In this document: positions 33,894-42,955 of the stretch, one piece after another
Layout: each line of letters starts with the position of its first letter
Position numbering within the stretch: the stretch's first letter is position 1
Assembly (NCBI GenBank): GCA_016872835.1
Contig: VGYX01000001.1
Coordinates: 62,001 to 126,000, forward strand
DNA from: Planctomycetota bacterium
Lineage (GTDB): Bacteria; Planctomycetota; Phycisphaerae; Phycisphaerales; SM1A02
DNA: 64,000 bases
Direction of reading: 5' to 3'
Position numbers and translations under genes: made by a program
Notes under the pieces: generated by a model
What the model saw: the letters and a program-made list of their open reading frames with translations, nothing else
The model's database searches: none
What the model was told of the DNA's origin: nothing

Positions 33894-35432
33894 TCAGGAC
33901 ATCGGGGCTCGACGGCTCCTCATAGCACGATCGCGGATGAAGGTGCCAACCTTCACGGCGATCCGACGCATGTCCCGATCGAACAGCGCGAGTGCCCCCA
34001 TGGTGATCAGTGCTGCGCCGGGACCGACGAGGCACACCGCCCCCCAGTCCCCGAGTGGTCCGCGTGTTCCAAGATCTCCGATCAGGAGCCACGCACCATA
34101 GAACACCGGGGCGCCCGCGAGCCATGGCTTGAGGAAGACCAGAGCCGTCTCTCGAAGATGTGGACCGGGCGTCACGCGCGCGCAGAGCCAGACGGCAATG
34201 GGCGCGCTTGCACTCCAGACGAGGGCGCTCGCGATCGAGACGCCCAGCGCACCGCCCCGGTCGGCGGCCAGCAGGTAGATGGGCACCGACACCAGAAACT
34301 GGATCGACTGCCACGCGAGGAACGTGCCGAAGCGCCGTTGCGCACGAAGGCATGACATGCTCGGACCGGTCGCGAAGTAGACGGCCTGCGCGAGACTGAT
34401 CACCTGAAAGACCGGCACGGCCGGGCTGAAACGTTCGGGAAAGGCGATCCGGAAGAGCGGTTCCGCGATGACGGCCTGTAGCAGCGAGATCGGCACACAG
34501 ATCATCCCGAGCACCCGCTGGACCCGAAAGAAGCCTGCGACCTGACGAGCTCGATCATCCTGCAGATGCCCGAGGATCGGCTGGAGCACGACACCAAGCT
34601 GGTAGGCGACCACCGTGTTCGCCTGTGCCGCCACTTGAAAGGCGAACGCGAACAGGCCTGTCTGGTAATCGCCCGCCGCCAATCCGAGCACGAGCAGCTC
34701 CAGCATGACGAGGATGTTGTGCAGGTACTGGGCGCTCGCCGCAGGCAGGTAGGCGCCGAGCAACCGTCTCGCGGCACCACGATCGAAGGAGCCACCCATC
34801 GCGACCGGAACGGTTCTCCGATAGCAGAGCACCCGACCGAGGCTCCCGAGAATCTGCGGAGCGACGAGAGAGACACCGCGCCATCCCACGACGGCCATGC
34901 CGAGGGACGCGACGGTGGCGCCGATCTGCACGAGTCCGTCCACGATCGCGATGCGTCCGTACTTCAGCTCGATGCGAAGTCGGGTGAGCGGCATCATGAG
35001 CAGCGCATCGAGCGCGGGGCGGCATGCCGCGATCGCGAGCAGAAGACCGAACCAGAACGGCGGCCAGTCCGGGTAGACCGAAAGAAACACCGGGATGAGC
35101 GCGAAGACGGAAAGGCTCGTGAAGATCCCGAATCCGACAGCCAGCCTTCCAGCGGTGGGGGCAAGCTCGTCGAACTGGCGATGGTGCGAGATCAGCACAT
35201 CCCCCATGGTCAACGGAAAGAAGAACACCATGAAGCTCATGATCGCGATGGCCTGGTTCGCGACACCGTAGTCCTCGGGCTCGAGGAAGCGGGCCACGAT
35301 CAGCATCGCGATCGCGGTGGCGCCCTTGTTGATGAGCCATTGCGTCGAATTGATGAGCGATCCCTTGGCCGCTACGCCCGCGAAGGAGACGCGGGTCCCG
35401 GTCGCCTCCGGCCGTCCCGTGTCAGTCGACAT
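33894..35432 (-). CDS. polysaccharide flippase (Wzx/MOP superfamily)
   Basis: A 512-residue membrane protein with about 12-14 predicted helices (AMLIVARFLEPEDYGVANQA is the typical first signature of Wzx/RfbX-like proteins). It would flip lipid-linked repeat units across the inner membrane. The start MSTDTGRPEA at 35432 overlaps the end of the preceding glycosyltransferase gene by 11 bases. A longer frame upstream overlaps that gene further and is not used. Its presence, together with the polymerase-like protein at 40.5 kb, marks a Wzx/Wzy-dependent pathway. Confidence 0.9.
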   Translation of the reverse strand: MSTDTGRPEATGTRVSFAGVAAKGSLINSTQWLINKGATAIAMLIVARFLEPEDYGVANQAIAIMSFMVFFFPLTMGDVLISHHRQFDELAPTAGRLAVGFGIFTSLSVFALIPVFLSVYPDWPPFWFGLLLAIAACRPALDALLMMPLTRLRIELKYGRIAIVDGLVQIGATVASLGMAVVGWRGVSLVAPQILGSLGRVLCYRRTVPVAMGGSFDRGAARRLLGAYLPAASAQYLHNILVMLELLVLGLAAGDYQTGLFAFAFQVAAQANTVVAYQLGVVLQPILGHLQDDRARQVAGFFRVQRVLGMICVPISLLQAVIAEPLFRIAFPERFSPAVPVFQVISLAQAVYFATGPSMSCLRAQRRFGTFLAWQSIQFLVSVPIYLLAADRGGALGVSIASALVWSASAPIAVWLCARVTPGPHLRETALVFLKPWLAGAPVFYGAWLLIGDLGTRGPLGDWGAVCLVGPGAALITMGALALFDRDMRRIAVKVGTFIRDRAMRSRRAPMS

Positions 35433-36591
35433 GGGACGGCTCCGAGTGAAGCAGATCGTTGGCCGGCCGGCCGCACACGGCCTCCTCGATCGCGCGGGAC
35501 TGATGCGCTGGATTCCAGAGCCGCTCGACGATTCCGATGCAGGCCTCGCGCACGGCGTCCGCCGACTCGGAAGGACGGATCCAGGGTTCGATCGCCGCGG
35601 CCAGCGACTCGATGTTTCCTGGCTCGAACAGGGCGCCCGTGCGTCCAGGAACGATCGCCTCCCACTCCGGTCCCTGATCGTCCGGGTCCTCATGGGAGAC
35701 CACGGGAACCCCGTAGCCCAGACTGTGGATGGCCGTCAATCCGGTCTTGCCGGGGGATACAGTCACGTCACAGCTCATGATGAGCTGGCCGAGTCGGGTC
35801 TCGTCATAGCAGGCTCCCTCGAAGCGCACAGGCACCGCCAGACGCTCCGAAAGTCGCTCGAGGCGCTGTCGCTCGGGCCCGTCTCCGACGATCAGGAGCC
35901 GTGCCGATGTCCCCCGACTCCGAAGCACGGCCGCAGCCTCGATCAGTTCATGAAGTCGACGCATCGGAATGAGTCGGGTCGTGCAACCGATCACCGGTCC
36001 GTCCGCGATGCCGAACAGGGAGGAACGCAGCCGATCGCGATCCTCGTGGGTCCACGACGCCCGAATGATGCGTTGCTTGCTCGCGTCCATGCTGTTGTAG
36101 ATGACGTGCAGACGCTCCGGTGGCCAGCCAAGCTCCAGGGCATACGCCTTCGAGAGATTGCCGTAGAACAGGTGCTCGTGAGGAATCGCGTAGAACGCGC
36201 GCCGCACGAGACCCTTGAGTCCTCGAGGCCGAGCGAGGTACCCGTGGCCCCAGAACAGCACCCTCTTTCCCAGCAGCCGGGCGACGATCGCCCCCACCCA
36301 CGTGCAGGGCCAGTGCGGGACCGCATGCATGATGATGGTGTCAAATCGTCGCGACGCAGCCCAGCGGATCGCGCCCCATTGCCACATGAACGGACCGAAG
36401 AGATGGTGGGCGGGCGCACAGATGAACCGGATCGATTCGTCGAACTGCATCGGCTCGATCGAGTGGAGGTACTCGTGATCGTCGCCGATGAACGTGAAGT
36501 CCGCACGACGGCTCCGCGACAGGGCCTCGACCACGGGCCTGCGGTAATGCGCGAAGAAATGGAAGATCACTGCGGCTCGTGGGCGAGGCAT
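35422..36591 (-). CDS. family 4 glycosyltransferase (divergent pair member A)
   Basis: A 389-residue GT-B enzyme. The N-terminal RAAVIFHFFAHYRRPVVEAL is almost the same as in the divergent neighbour, and LLIVGDGPERQRLERLSERL plus SPGKTGLTAIHSLGYGVPVV form the C-terminal donor site. It is the first gene of the minus-strand fnl operon. Its start (36591) is 82 bases from the divergent ATG. A TACGAT hexamer lies 26 bases upstream. The sugar donor is not evident. The two paralogues probably arose by inverted duplication and may add different sugars. Confidence 0.9.
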   Translation of the reverse strand: MPRPRAAVIFHFFAHYRRPVVEALSRSRRADFTFIGDDHEYLHSIEPMQFDESIRFICAPAHHLFGPFMWQWGAIRWAASRRFDTIIMHAVPHWPCTWVGAIVARLLGKRVLFWGHGYLARPRGLKGLVRRAFYAIPHEHLFYGNLSKAYALELGWPPERLHVIYNSMDASKQRIIRASWTHEDRDRLRSSLFGIADGPVIGCTTRLIPMRRLHELIEAAAVLRSRGTSARLLIVGDGPERQRLERLSERLAVPVRFEGACYDETRLGQLIMSCDVTVSPGKTGLTAIHSLGYGVPVVSHEDPDDQGPEWEAIVPGRTGALFEPGNIESLAAAIEPWIRPSESADAVREACIGIVERLWNPAHQSRAIEEAVCGRPANDLLHSEPSHVD

Positions 36592-36660
36592 GGGAATCGC
36601 GAAGTCGAGGCCGGTTGATCGTAGCGTGCGCAAATCCGAACCGTCAGCCAGACACCGCGT

Positions 36661-36666
36661 TACCAT
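36661..36666 (+). promoter_or_regulatory. -10 element (TACCAT)
   Basis: TACCAT ends 7 bases before the ATG at 36674 and fits the short-leader pattern. Confidence 0.4.
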
Positions 36667-36673
36667 CAAGATC

Positions 36674-37864
36674 ATGGGTCGCTCCATCCCGCAGATCGCG
36701 GTGATCTATCACTTCTTCGCCCACTACCGACGGGCCGTCGTGGAGCAGCTCGCCAAGGACACTCGCCACGCCTGGCACTTCGTGGGCGACGACCGCGACT
36801 TCGGATCGGACATCAAGCCGGCGGACCTTGACCCGTCCATCAGCCGAATCCGGACTCGCTGCACGCGACTCATCGGACCGACGATGTGGCAACACGGCAT
36901 TCTGCGCACGGCGCTCTCCCCGCGTTGGACGACCTTGATCTTTCTTGGCAATCCGCACTACTTGGCCACTTGGCCGGCCGCCATTCTCGCGCGATTGACG
37001 GGCAAACGGGTCCTCTTCTGGACGCACGGATGGACCAGTCCGCCACGCGGCGCGCGGCGATGGATACGCCGAGTCTTCTACCGTCTCGCGCACGATCTGC
37101 TGATCTACGGTCGCTTCGCGAAGACCATCGCCATCGCCGAGGGGTTCGCTCCGGAGCGCATCCATGTCGTCGGCAACAGCCTCGACGTCCCCGCTCAGCA
37201 CGCGTCACTCGCACGAATCCCCGCCGACAGACCCTCGGCGGTGCGACGGGAGCTCTTCGGCGATGATCGGACGCCAGTGATCAGCTGCACGACCCGGCTC
37301 ACGACACAGCGTCGACTCGACATGCTGCTCGACGCTGCGGCCCTGCTTCGGGACAGAGGACATCCGGTGAACATCGTGCTGGTCGGTGACGGATCCGAGC
37401 GTGCCGCGCTGACGCGCCAGGCCGCGCAGCTGCAGCTTCAGGTTCGCTTCCTGGGAGCGTGCTACGACGAGGACCGGATCGGCGAGATCCTGCTCGCCTC
37501 CAACGCCTGCGTGGCACCCGGACAGGTGGGGCTGACGGCGATGCACGCGTTGGCGTTCGGTGTTCCGGTGATCTCGCACGGGGATCCGTGGAGGCAGATG
37601 CCGGAGTTCGAGTCGATCGTCCCGGGTAAGACCGGTTCCCTGTTCGAGGAAGGCGACGTGAAGAGCCTCGCGGATGCCATCGAGCCATGGATCCGCTCCT
37701 CCACGATCCCGGAGTCAACGCGAGCGCAATGCCGCGCGATGATCGATCGCTTCTGGAGCCCCGCGTTCCAGGCGAGCGTCATCCTGCGCGCCGTCGATGG
37801 TGCGCCAGCCGATGATCTCTTCTGGCTGCGTTCTCCTGACACCGAAAGGCCCAAGCATGCTTGA
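36674..37864 (+). CDS. family 4 glycosyltransferase (divergent pair member B)
   Basis: A 396-residue GT-B enzyme that begins PQIAVIYHFFAHYRRAVVEQ, then shows GDDRDF, LIGPTMWQHG, LFWTHGW and LVGDGSERAALTRQ, each with a counterpart in the divergent gene. The last third (APGQVGLTAMHALAFGVPVI) is the nucleotide-sugar site. The ATG at 36674 gives the same N-terminus as the paralogue, and an in-frame ATG 84 bases upstream would not. It overlaps the following acyltransferase gene by 8 bases. Confidence 0.9.
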   Translation: MGRSIPQIAVIYHFFAHYRRAVVEQLAKDTRHAWHFVGDDRDFGSDIKPADLDPSISRIRTRCTRLIGPTMWQHGILRTALSPRWTTLIFLGNPHYLATWPAAILARLTGKRVLFWTHGWTSPPRGARRWIRRVFYRLAHDLLIYGRFAKTIAIAEGFAPERIHVVGNSLDVPAQHASLARIPADRPSAVRRELFGDDRTPVISCTTRLTTQRRLDMLLDAAALLRDRGHPVNIVLVGDGSERAALTRQAAQLQLQVRFLGACYDEDRIGEILLASNACVAPGQVGLTAMHALAFGVPVISHGDPWRQMPEFESIVPGKTGSLFEEGDVKSLADAIEPWIRSSTIPESTRAQCRAMIDRFWSPAFQASVILRAVDGAPADDLFWLRSPDTERPKHA

Positions 37865-38423
37865 CACCCTGCGGCGAATCGTCCGCGACAGTCCCCTGCG
37901 AATTCTCCTGCGCCGCGTGCAGACGCGCTGGGTGCGGCTTCGGTACGGACTCTCCGGCGTGCACCCGACCGCCTCCATCAACACGGTCGCGGGTGTCGAG
38001 ATCTCGCGTGACGTGCGGATGGCGGAGCATGTGTACATCGGCGCAGGCTGCATGATCAATGACGGCGTCTCGATCGGTCGCTACACGATGCTCGCGCCGC
38101 GGGTGGCGATCGTCGGGGTGGATCATCGGATGGATGTGGCCGGGAAGCCCATGATCTTTTCAGGTCGCCCCGAGTCGCGACCGACCGTGATTGGCGACGA
38201 CGTCTGGATCGGCATCGGCACGGTCATCATGCAGGGGATCAGCATCGGTCGCGGTGCAGTCATCGGGGCGAACTCCTTCGTCAACCGCGATGTACCACCA
38301 TTCGAGATCTGGGTCGGCACGCCGGCCCGTCGCGTCGGCGAGCGGTTTCCGGATCCGGAGCAGCGGCGTGCGCACATGGCGATGCTCGACGGCCCCCCGG
38401 TGCGCCCGAGCTACTGCAGCTGA
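37857..38423 (+). CDS. left-handed beta-helix acyltransferase (WcaF/CapG-like)
   Basis: A 188-residue hexapeptide-repeat protein. Turns of the beta-helix are visible from HPTASINTVAGVEISRDVRM through IGAGCMINDGVSIGRYTML to VIGDDVWIGIGTVIMQGIS and IGRGAVIGANSFVNRDV, with the catalytic-type His in GVDHRMD. Such enzymes O-acetylate sugars in surface polysaccharides using acetyl-CoA. Its start overlaps the stop of the glycosyltransferase gene by 8 bases, so the two are coupled. It converges with asnB and overlaps its 3' end by 13 bases. Confidence 0.93.
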   Translation: MLDTLRRIVRDSPLRILLRRVQTRWVRLRYGLSGVHPTASINTVAGVEISRDVRMAEHVYIGAGCMINDGVSIGRYTMLAPRVAIVGVDHRMDVAGKPMIFSGRPESRPTVIGDDVWIGIGTVIMQGISIGRGAVIGANSFVNRDVPPFEIWVGTPARRVGERFPDPEQRRAHMAMLDGPPVRPSYCS

Positions 38424-40360
38424 CGTCGCAAGGCCGACGAGGCCCGGGCCTTCTCGGCCATGCCCCGCGCCCACTCCTCAAGGACCATCGCGGGAAGCGA
38501 CAGCGCTCGCGGCCTCCCGAGCCCGTCGATCGGATTCCGGAGCACCTGTGCGCCAGCGGTTGACAGCAGGCCTGCGCGGACCAGTTCGCCGTCGAGCAGG
38601 TGCTCGCCATGACGGCCGGCGATCGCGCGGAGCCAGCGCTTCCAGGGTGCCGTGAAACCGCGCTTGCGCCGCTGAAAGATCTCGGCGGGGAGCAATTCGC
38701 GTGTCGCCTCGATCAACAATTGCTTCGGCGTGCCGCGCCAGTCCTCGACCCCCATGCGCAGGCCCAGCACGAGTTCCACGAGCTCGAAGTCCACGAATGG
38801 AAGCCGACACTCCACGCTCGCCGCCATGCTGAGACGGTCGCACTGGTTGATGCCGTTGCTGAGGAGATAGGTTCGAAGGAGCGCGGTCGTCGCCACCAGA
38901 TCGGGACGCGTCAGGGTCAAACCGTCCGTGAACGGATATGACGGATCATGCCGCTCCACGCTCCGCAGGTACGCGGATGTGCCGACCTGCCGCTCGGCTC
39001 TCGCGGCATTCCACCACTCGGCTCGCGAATCCCAGAAGACCATGCGCTCCCGCGGGGTGCTTCGATCCCGGATCCATTCCTGATGTCCGGTCACGACGCC
39101 GAAACCCGACAGCAGCCAGTCGATGAGCCCCTCGTAGGAGAGAACGGGCCTTCGAGGCCGCGCGTAGTCGCTCCAGCCAACGCGACCATCGAGAAGGGCG
39201 TGCTTCCGGTGCGTCTGCGCTACGCCCCGCACGGTGAAGTCGTAGCCCCAGAAGAGTTCGTCGCTTCCCTGTCCCGTCAACATCACCGGCACGTCGCGGC
39301 TTCTCGCGAGCTCCATCACCGCGAGGTAGGCCGGGCCGCTCAGGTCCGAGATCGGCTCATCTCTTCGCACGCACACCTTCGCGAAGGACCGCAACGCGTC
39401 CTCCTCGCTAATCTTCGCGACATGGTGCGGAATCCCGAGCGTGCGCGCAAAAGCGGCAGCCTTCTCGGATTCGTCGAATCGTCCGCCCGTCGTGTATCCG
39501 ATCGAGAATGCATGAAGGGGCTGACGCACGTGCCGCTTGGCGAGTGCGGCGATCAACGACGAGTCGATGCCACCGGAGAGCGCGACGCCCACCGGCACGT
39601 CGGATCGGACGATGATGCTCATCACCTCCTCGAGCTTGGCCCGGATCAGGTCCGACGGATTGCCGATGACCGGCTTGACGGCTTCGGGTCTCCACCAGAT
39701 CGATTCCCGCACGGTCCACGGATCGAGGGAGATCTCGAGCATGCCAGCGGGCGGCAGCTTCCGCGTTCCCAGAACGGGTGACCGTGGCTCCGGCACGAAC
39801 CCCCAGTGGAAGTACTCGTGGACGGCGAGGGGATCGATCTCGAAGCATGCCGCTCCCGACCCCACCAGCGAGGCGAGCTCGCTCGCGAACACGATGCGCC
39901 CGTTCGACTCGTGCAGGAAGAGCGGCTTCTCGCCAAGGCGGTCGCGCACCAAGAGCACGCGCCCCCGTCGGATGTCGAGCAGCGCAAAGGCGAACATGCC
40001 CCGGAGGTGGTTCACGCAGTCGCGACCATGCTCCTCGTATAGATGGATGATCGTCTCGCAATCGCTGTTGGTGCCGAAACGGTGTCCACGGGCCTCAAGC
40101 TCCCGGCGCAACTCGACGAAGTTGTAGACCTCGCCATTCGCCACCAGCGCGATGGATCGATCTTCGTTCCAGAGGGGCTGCCAGCCCCCTTCCAGATCGA
40201 TGATCGAGAGACGGCGCATGCCGATCGCGGCACGGGATTCCGAGTGGAGCCCCTCGCCATCCGGTCCCCGGTGCACCATGGACGCGGCGAGGGCCCGAAG
40301 GAGCCCGGCGTCGTTGGGCGCCAGCCCGTTGCGATCGAGGATTCCGAAGATTCCGCACAT
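38411..40360 (-). CDS. asnB: asparagine synthase (glutamine-hydrolysing), polysaccharide-locus type
   Basis: A 649-residue amidotransferase. Cys2 after the initiator Met (MCGIFGILDRNG) is the nucleophile of the class II glutaminase domain, which also has NGEVYNFVELR. The synthetase domain has the PP-loop SGGIDSSLIAALA and TGQGSDELFWGY. AsnB paralogues in exopolysaccharide clusters often amidate sugars or modify the polymer rather than make asparagine; which applies here is unknown. A perfect TATAAT hexamer ends 13 bases before the ATG at 40360. It converges with the acyltransferase gene, overlapping by 13 bases, and diverges from the polymerase gene. Confidence 0.92.
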   Translation of the reverse strand: MCGIFGILDRNGLAPNDAGLLRALAASMVHRGPDGEGLHSESRAAIGMRRLSIIDLEGGWQPLWNEDRSIALVANGEVYNFVELRRELEARGHRFGTNSDCETIIHLYEEHGRDCVNHLRGMFAFALLDIRRGRVLLVRDRLGEKPLFLHESNGRIVFASELASLVGSGAACFEIDPLAVHEYFHWGFVPEPRSPVLGTRKLPPAGMLEISLDPWTVRESIWWRPEAVKPVIGNPSDLIRAKLEEVMSIIVRSDVPVGVALSGGIDSSLIAALAKRHVRQPLHAFSIGYTTGGRFDESEKAAAFARTLGIPHHVAKISEEDALRSFAKVCVRRDEPISDLSGPAYLAVMELARSRDVPVMLTGQGSDELFWGYDFTVRGVAQTHRKHALLDGRVGWSDYARPRRPVLSYEGLIDWLLSGFGVVTGHQEWIRDRSTPRERMVFWDSRAEWWNAARAERQVGTSAYLRSVERHDPSYPFTDGLTLTRPDLVATTALLRTYLLSNGINQCDRLSMAASVECRLPFVDFELVELVLGLRMGVEDWRGTPKQLLIEATRELLPAEIFQRRKRGFTAPWKRWLRAIAGRHGEHLLDGELVRAGLLSTAGAQVLRNPIDGLGRPRALSLPAMVLEEWARGMAEKARASSALRRQLQ

Positions 40361-40373
40361 GCAGCGGGCCAGA

Positions 40374-40379
40374 ATTATA
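40374..40379 (-). promoter_or_regulatory. asnB -10 element (TATAAT)
   Basis: A perfect TATAAT on the minus strand, after CCG, ends 13 bases before the asnB ATG. Confidence 0.5.
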
Positions 40380-40464
40380 CGGCCACGAGACCGGCACGAT
40401 CGGCCCCATGGATCCCGAACGTTCCCGGGACGGAATTCCACGGGGAGCCCGACAACCTCGACGA

Positions 40465-40470
40465 TACATT
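40465..40470 (+). promoter_or_regulatory. -10 element (TACATT) of the polymerase gene
   Basis: TACATT ends 9 bases before the GTG at 40480 and supports this start over an ATG 72 bases upstream. Confidence 0.35.
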
Positions 40471-40479
40471 CATCACCAC

Positions 40480-41859
40480 GTGAGCACCCTGATCGGCTAT
40501 GTCCTGCTGGTGGCGATCGGCGTCATGATCATGGGCGCCATCACCAGGCCAACATGGGCGCTGGCGCTGCTCGTAATCCAGTATCCCATGGAACAGCTCA
40601 TCCAGTCCTATGTGATGTATTTCGTCCAGCGAAACGAGCTGTTCAACCTGATCATCGGAATGCTCGGCATCGCGTCTCTCGCGGTCAAGACATTCTCCCG
40701 GCCCGGTGCGCTGAGCGCCGCACTGAATTCCGTCAGCGTCCTCAGCTTCCTCTACTACATCCTTGCTGCCTCGAGCGTGCTCTGGAGTCCGACACAGAGT
40801 GCCGCCCTCGGCATCCTGCGACCAGGAATCTCGTACTTCATCATGTTCGTGGTCATTTCGCCGCTGCTCGTCGAACGACTGGAGATGGTGCGCGAGTTCC
40901 TGGTCGTGACGCTGGTGCTCGGCGGCATCACGGCGTTGCTGGTGCTCACCAACCCGAACGGCGACTTCGTGCGCGGTCGATTCGCGCTTCGTCTGGGTGG
41001 CATCGGACTGAAGGAGTCGAACCCCCTCGCGATGAGCGACCTGGCCGCGTTCCTGGTGCTGACGGCCGTCACCCTGAATCTGGTCGGACGCGGTGGACTG
41101 ATGCTGGCGGTCCGCATCGGGGCAGGCCTGCTGGGGACCGGTCTGCTGCTCGCCTCCAGTTCACGCGGACAGGTCGTGTTCGCCGGCCTGATCGCGCTCA
41201 TCTTCTATCCCATCTCCGTGCAGGTGAGGAACGTCGGCCAGTTCCTCCTGCGCGCGGCGGGACTCATCATGCTTGTCGCCGTCATCGCCGTGGGCGCCAC
41301 GATCTTCTCGCGGCAGGCGCTGGGAACCGAGAAGCGCTGGGATGTCGCGGAGATCGCCAGCGCGAGCGCGGTCCGGGTCGAGAATATGCGGGTGCTCCTG
41401 GCTGAATGGATCCGAAGGCCGCAGGCCTGGCCCCTCGGACTCGGAACGGGTGGCTTCGCGGCCTTCGAGAAGACCTCGCATGAGCCCTACGTTCACAACA
41501 TGATCGTCGAGTCGCTCGGGGAATTCGGGGTGGTGGGATTCCTGCTGCTCAGCGCGGTGTTGATCGGTACGGCGACCTCGGGCGTCAGGCTGCTGCGGAT
41601 GTGCTGGGAAGATCCGGACGCGCGCGCGGTCTCGGCCACGCTGGTGGCCTACAACACGTTTCAGTTCCTCATCTCGAACAAGCAGGGAAACGTCTGGGTG
41701 TGCACCCAGATGTTCACACTGTTCCTGGTCATGGTCCGCACTGAGCGACTGCTGTCTCGGGAGGGCGGGCTACCGATCCGGGAACTCGCGGACGAGGACG
41801 ATCCGCATGCCGACGTGTCCGTGTCGGACGCGGGCTCGGTGCAGTCCGCGCATCCGTGA
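40480..41859 (+). CDS. O-antigen ligase/polymerase-like membrane protein (Wzy/WaaL family)
   Basis: A 459-residue protein with about ten to twelve predicted helices, starting GYVLLVAIGVMIMGAI. The large periplasmic loop lies near the C-terminal third, with PQAWPLGLGTGGFAAFEK then HEPYVHNMIVESLGEFGVVG, the Wzy_C-like pattern with a conserved His. It should link repeat units made by the cytoplasmic transferases. The GTG at 40480 is used because of a TACATT 9 bases ahead; an ATG at 40408 would add 24 residues. A WaaL-type ligase role is possible, but with a flippase nearby a polymerase is likelier. Confidence 0.85.
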   Translation: MSTLIGYVLLVAIGVMIMGAITRPTWALALLVIQYPMEQLIQSYVMYFVQRNELFNLIIGMLGIASLAVKTFSRPGALSAALNSVSVLSFLYYILAASSVLWSPTQSAALGILRPGISYFIMFVVISPLLVERLEMVREFLVVTLVLGGITALLVLTNPNGDFVRGRFALRLGGIGLKESNPLAMSDLAAFLVLTAVTLNLVGRGGLMLAVRIGAGLLGTGLLLASSSRGQVVFAGLIALIFYPISVQVRNVGQFLLRAAGLIMLVAVIAVGATIFSRQALGTEKRWDVAEIASASAVRVENMRVLLAEWIRRPQAWPLGLGTGGFAAFEKTSHEPYVHNMIVESLGEFGVVGFLLLSAVLIGTATSGVRLLRMCWEDPDARAVSATLVAYNTFQFLISNKQGNVWVCTQMFTLFLVMVRTERLLSREGGLPIRELADEDDPHADVSVSDAGSVQSAHP

Positions 41860-41869
41860 GGCGTCACAT

Positions 41870-42955
41870 TCAGGAAGGACCCGAGCTCGACGGGGGCGCG
41901 CCCGCATCGTCCGGGCGCCGGACGTCGCGCAACGACCGCAGCACCACTTGGGCCGCACACTCCCGCATTCTTTGCGCGAGGCCGGGTGCCTTCCAGTCCT
42001 CGGGGACGGCACCACCCAGAAGCGAACTCGCCAGATTCGCTCGGGGAAACTCGACGCTGGGTGATTCCGGACGCTCCTCGCATGCCGCGGCGATCAACCG
42101 GTCGTACGAGGTCCAGATGGCGACGCCAGAGGCTCCGGCAGCCAGCGCCGGGCGCACCTGATCGTCCACGAACTGATCCGGCGGCACGACGCGACCGGAT
42201 GGCGCGAGGCCCCCGGGCTGCCATACCGGGCTGATCGTCGGGATCACCGGCTTTCCCCGGGCAAGCAATCGAGCGAAACCGATCTGCGCGCTTCGCCACG
42301 CGATCCCCGCCCTGCGAACACCGGCTCGCTGGGGAGCGTCGAACATGGACGGGTCATAGACCGGATAGATGCTCGGGCTGACCCAGTCGCATTCGGCCAC
42401 GATCGGCCCGTACATCTCGGCGCATTGCATCATCTCGGTACGTTTCCGATCGTCCGTCGCATCCAGCCATGAGCGATGATCGAGCCAGTACGGCAGGAAA
42501 GGGACGCCATAGAACGTCCATCTGGTCTTGGGAAACGCGGCACGGACGGCTCGAATCAGCCGGATCATCTCGTCGCGCGCATGGATCGCCCCGGCCCCAC
42601 CCACACCTGCCTGCATGCGGTCCGTGAACCTGTACTCGAAATCCAGCATGCCCCACGCCGGCGGATCGCCCTGCGTCAGACGATCGATGCACATCAGCAC
42701 GGCGCCGACATCGATGTTGCCCGTCGATTTCGAGTCCGGGCTGCAGTACTGATAGATCAGGAGCAATGGCAACGCGCCCGTTCCACGTGCCTCGACCAGC
42801 ACCGAAGGGTCGACCAGGGTGTCGTACAGCAGGACGGGTGTCGGCTCCGCCAACTTCGTCGTCTGCGGCATGGCCGGCTCGCCCTGCCACGCGGTCGCGA
42901 GGAGGAACGGAAGAGCCAGCGCAATCGCGGCGACGTGCAGCCGATGGCGGCTCAC
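41870..42955 (-). CDS. secreted TIM-barrel glycosidase-like protein, hyaluronidase (GH56)-like
   Basis: A 361-residue exported protein. The signal is [19 protein letters not shown]. Three features recall hyaluronidases of family GH56: GMLDFEYRF (D105 and E107, like the catalytic D-x-E of the WEEWRP region), WVSPSIYP (191-198, like LYPSIYL) and [15 protein letters not shown] (271-285, like the GAAGVVLWG end strand). Overall similarity is weak and the assignment is inference. It is translationally coupled to gmd: its GTG overlaps the gmd stop (GTGA). It may trim the exopolysaccharide in the periplasm or outside the cell. I know of no hyaluronan-like sugar made here. Confidence 0.6.
   Translation of the reverse strand: MSRHRLHVAAIALALPFLLATAWQGEPAMPQTTKLAEPTPVLLYDTLVDPSVLVEARGTGALPLLLIYQYCSPDSKSTGNIDVGAVLMCIDRLTQGDPPAWGMLDFEYRFTDRMQAGVGGAGAIHARDEMIRLIRAVRAAFPKTRWTFYGVPFLPYWLDHRSWLDATDDRKRTEMMQCAEMYGPIVAECDWVSPSIYPVYDPSMFDAPQRAGVRRAGIAWRSAQIGFARLLARGKPVIPTISPVWQPGGLAPSGRVVPPDQFVDDQVRPALAAGASGVAIWTSYDRLIAAACEERPESPSVEFPRANLASSLLGGAVPEDWKAPGLAQRMRECAAQVVLRSLRDVRRPDDAGAPPSSSGPS

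Noticed and set aside
31937-33925. Open frame of 662 codons opposite fnlA and fnlB
   Set aside because: Antisense to two genes with strong SDR and cupin motifs; no recognisable protein features.
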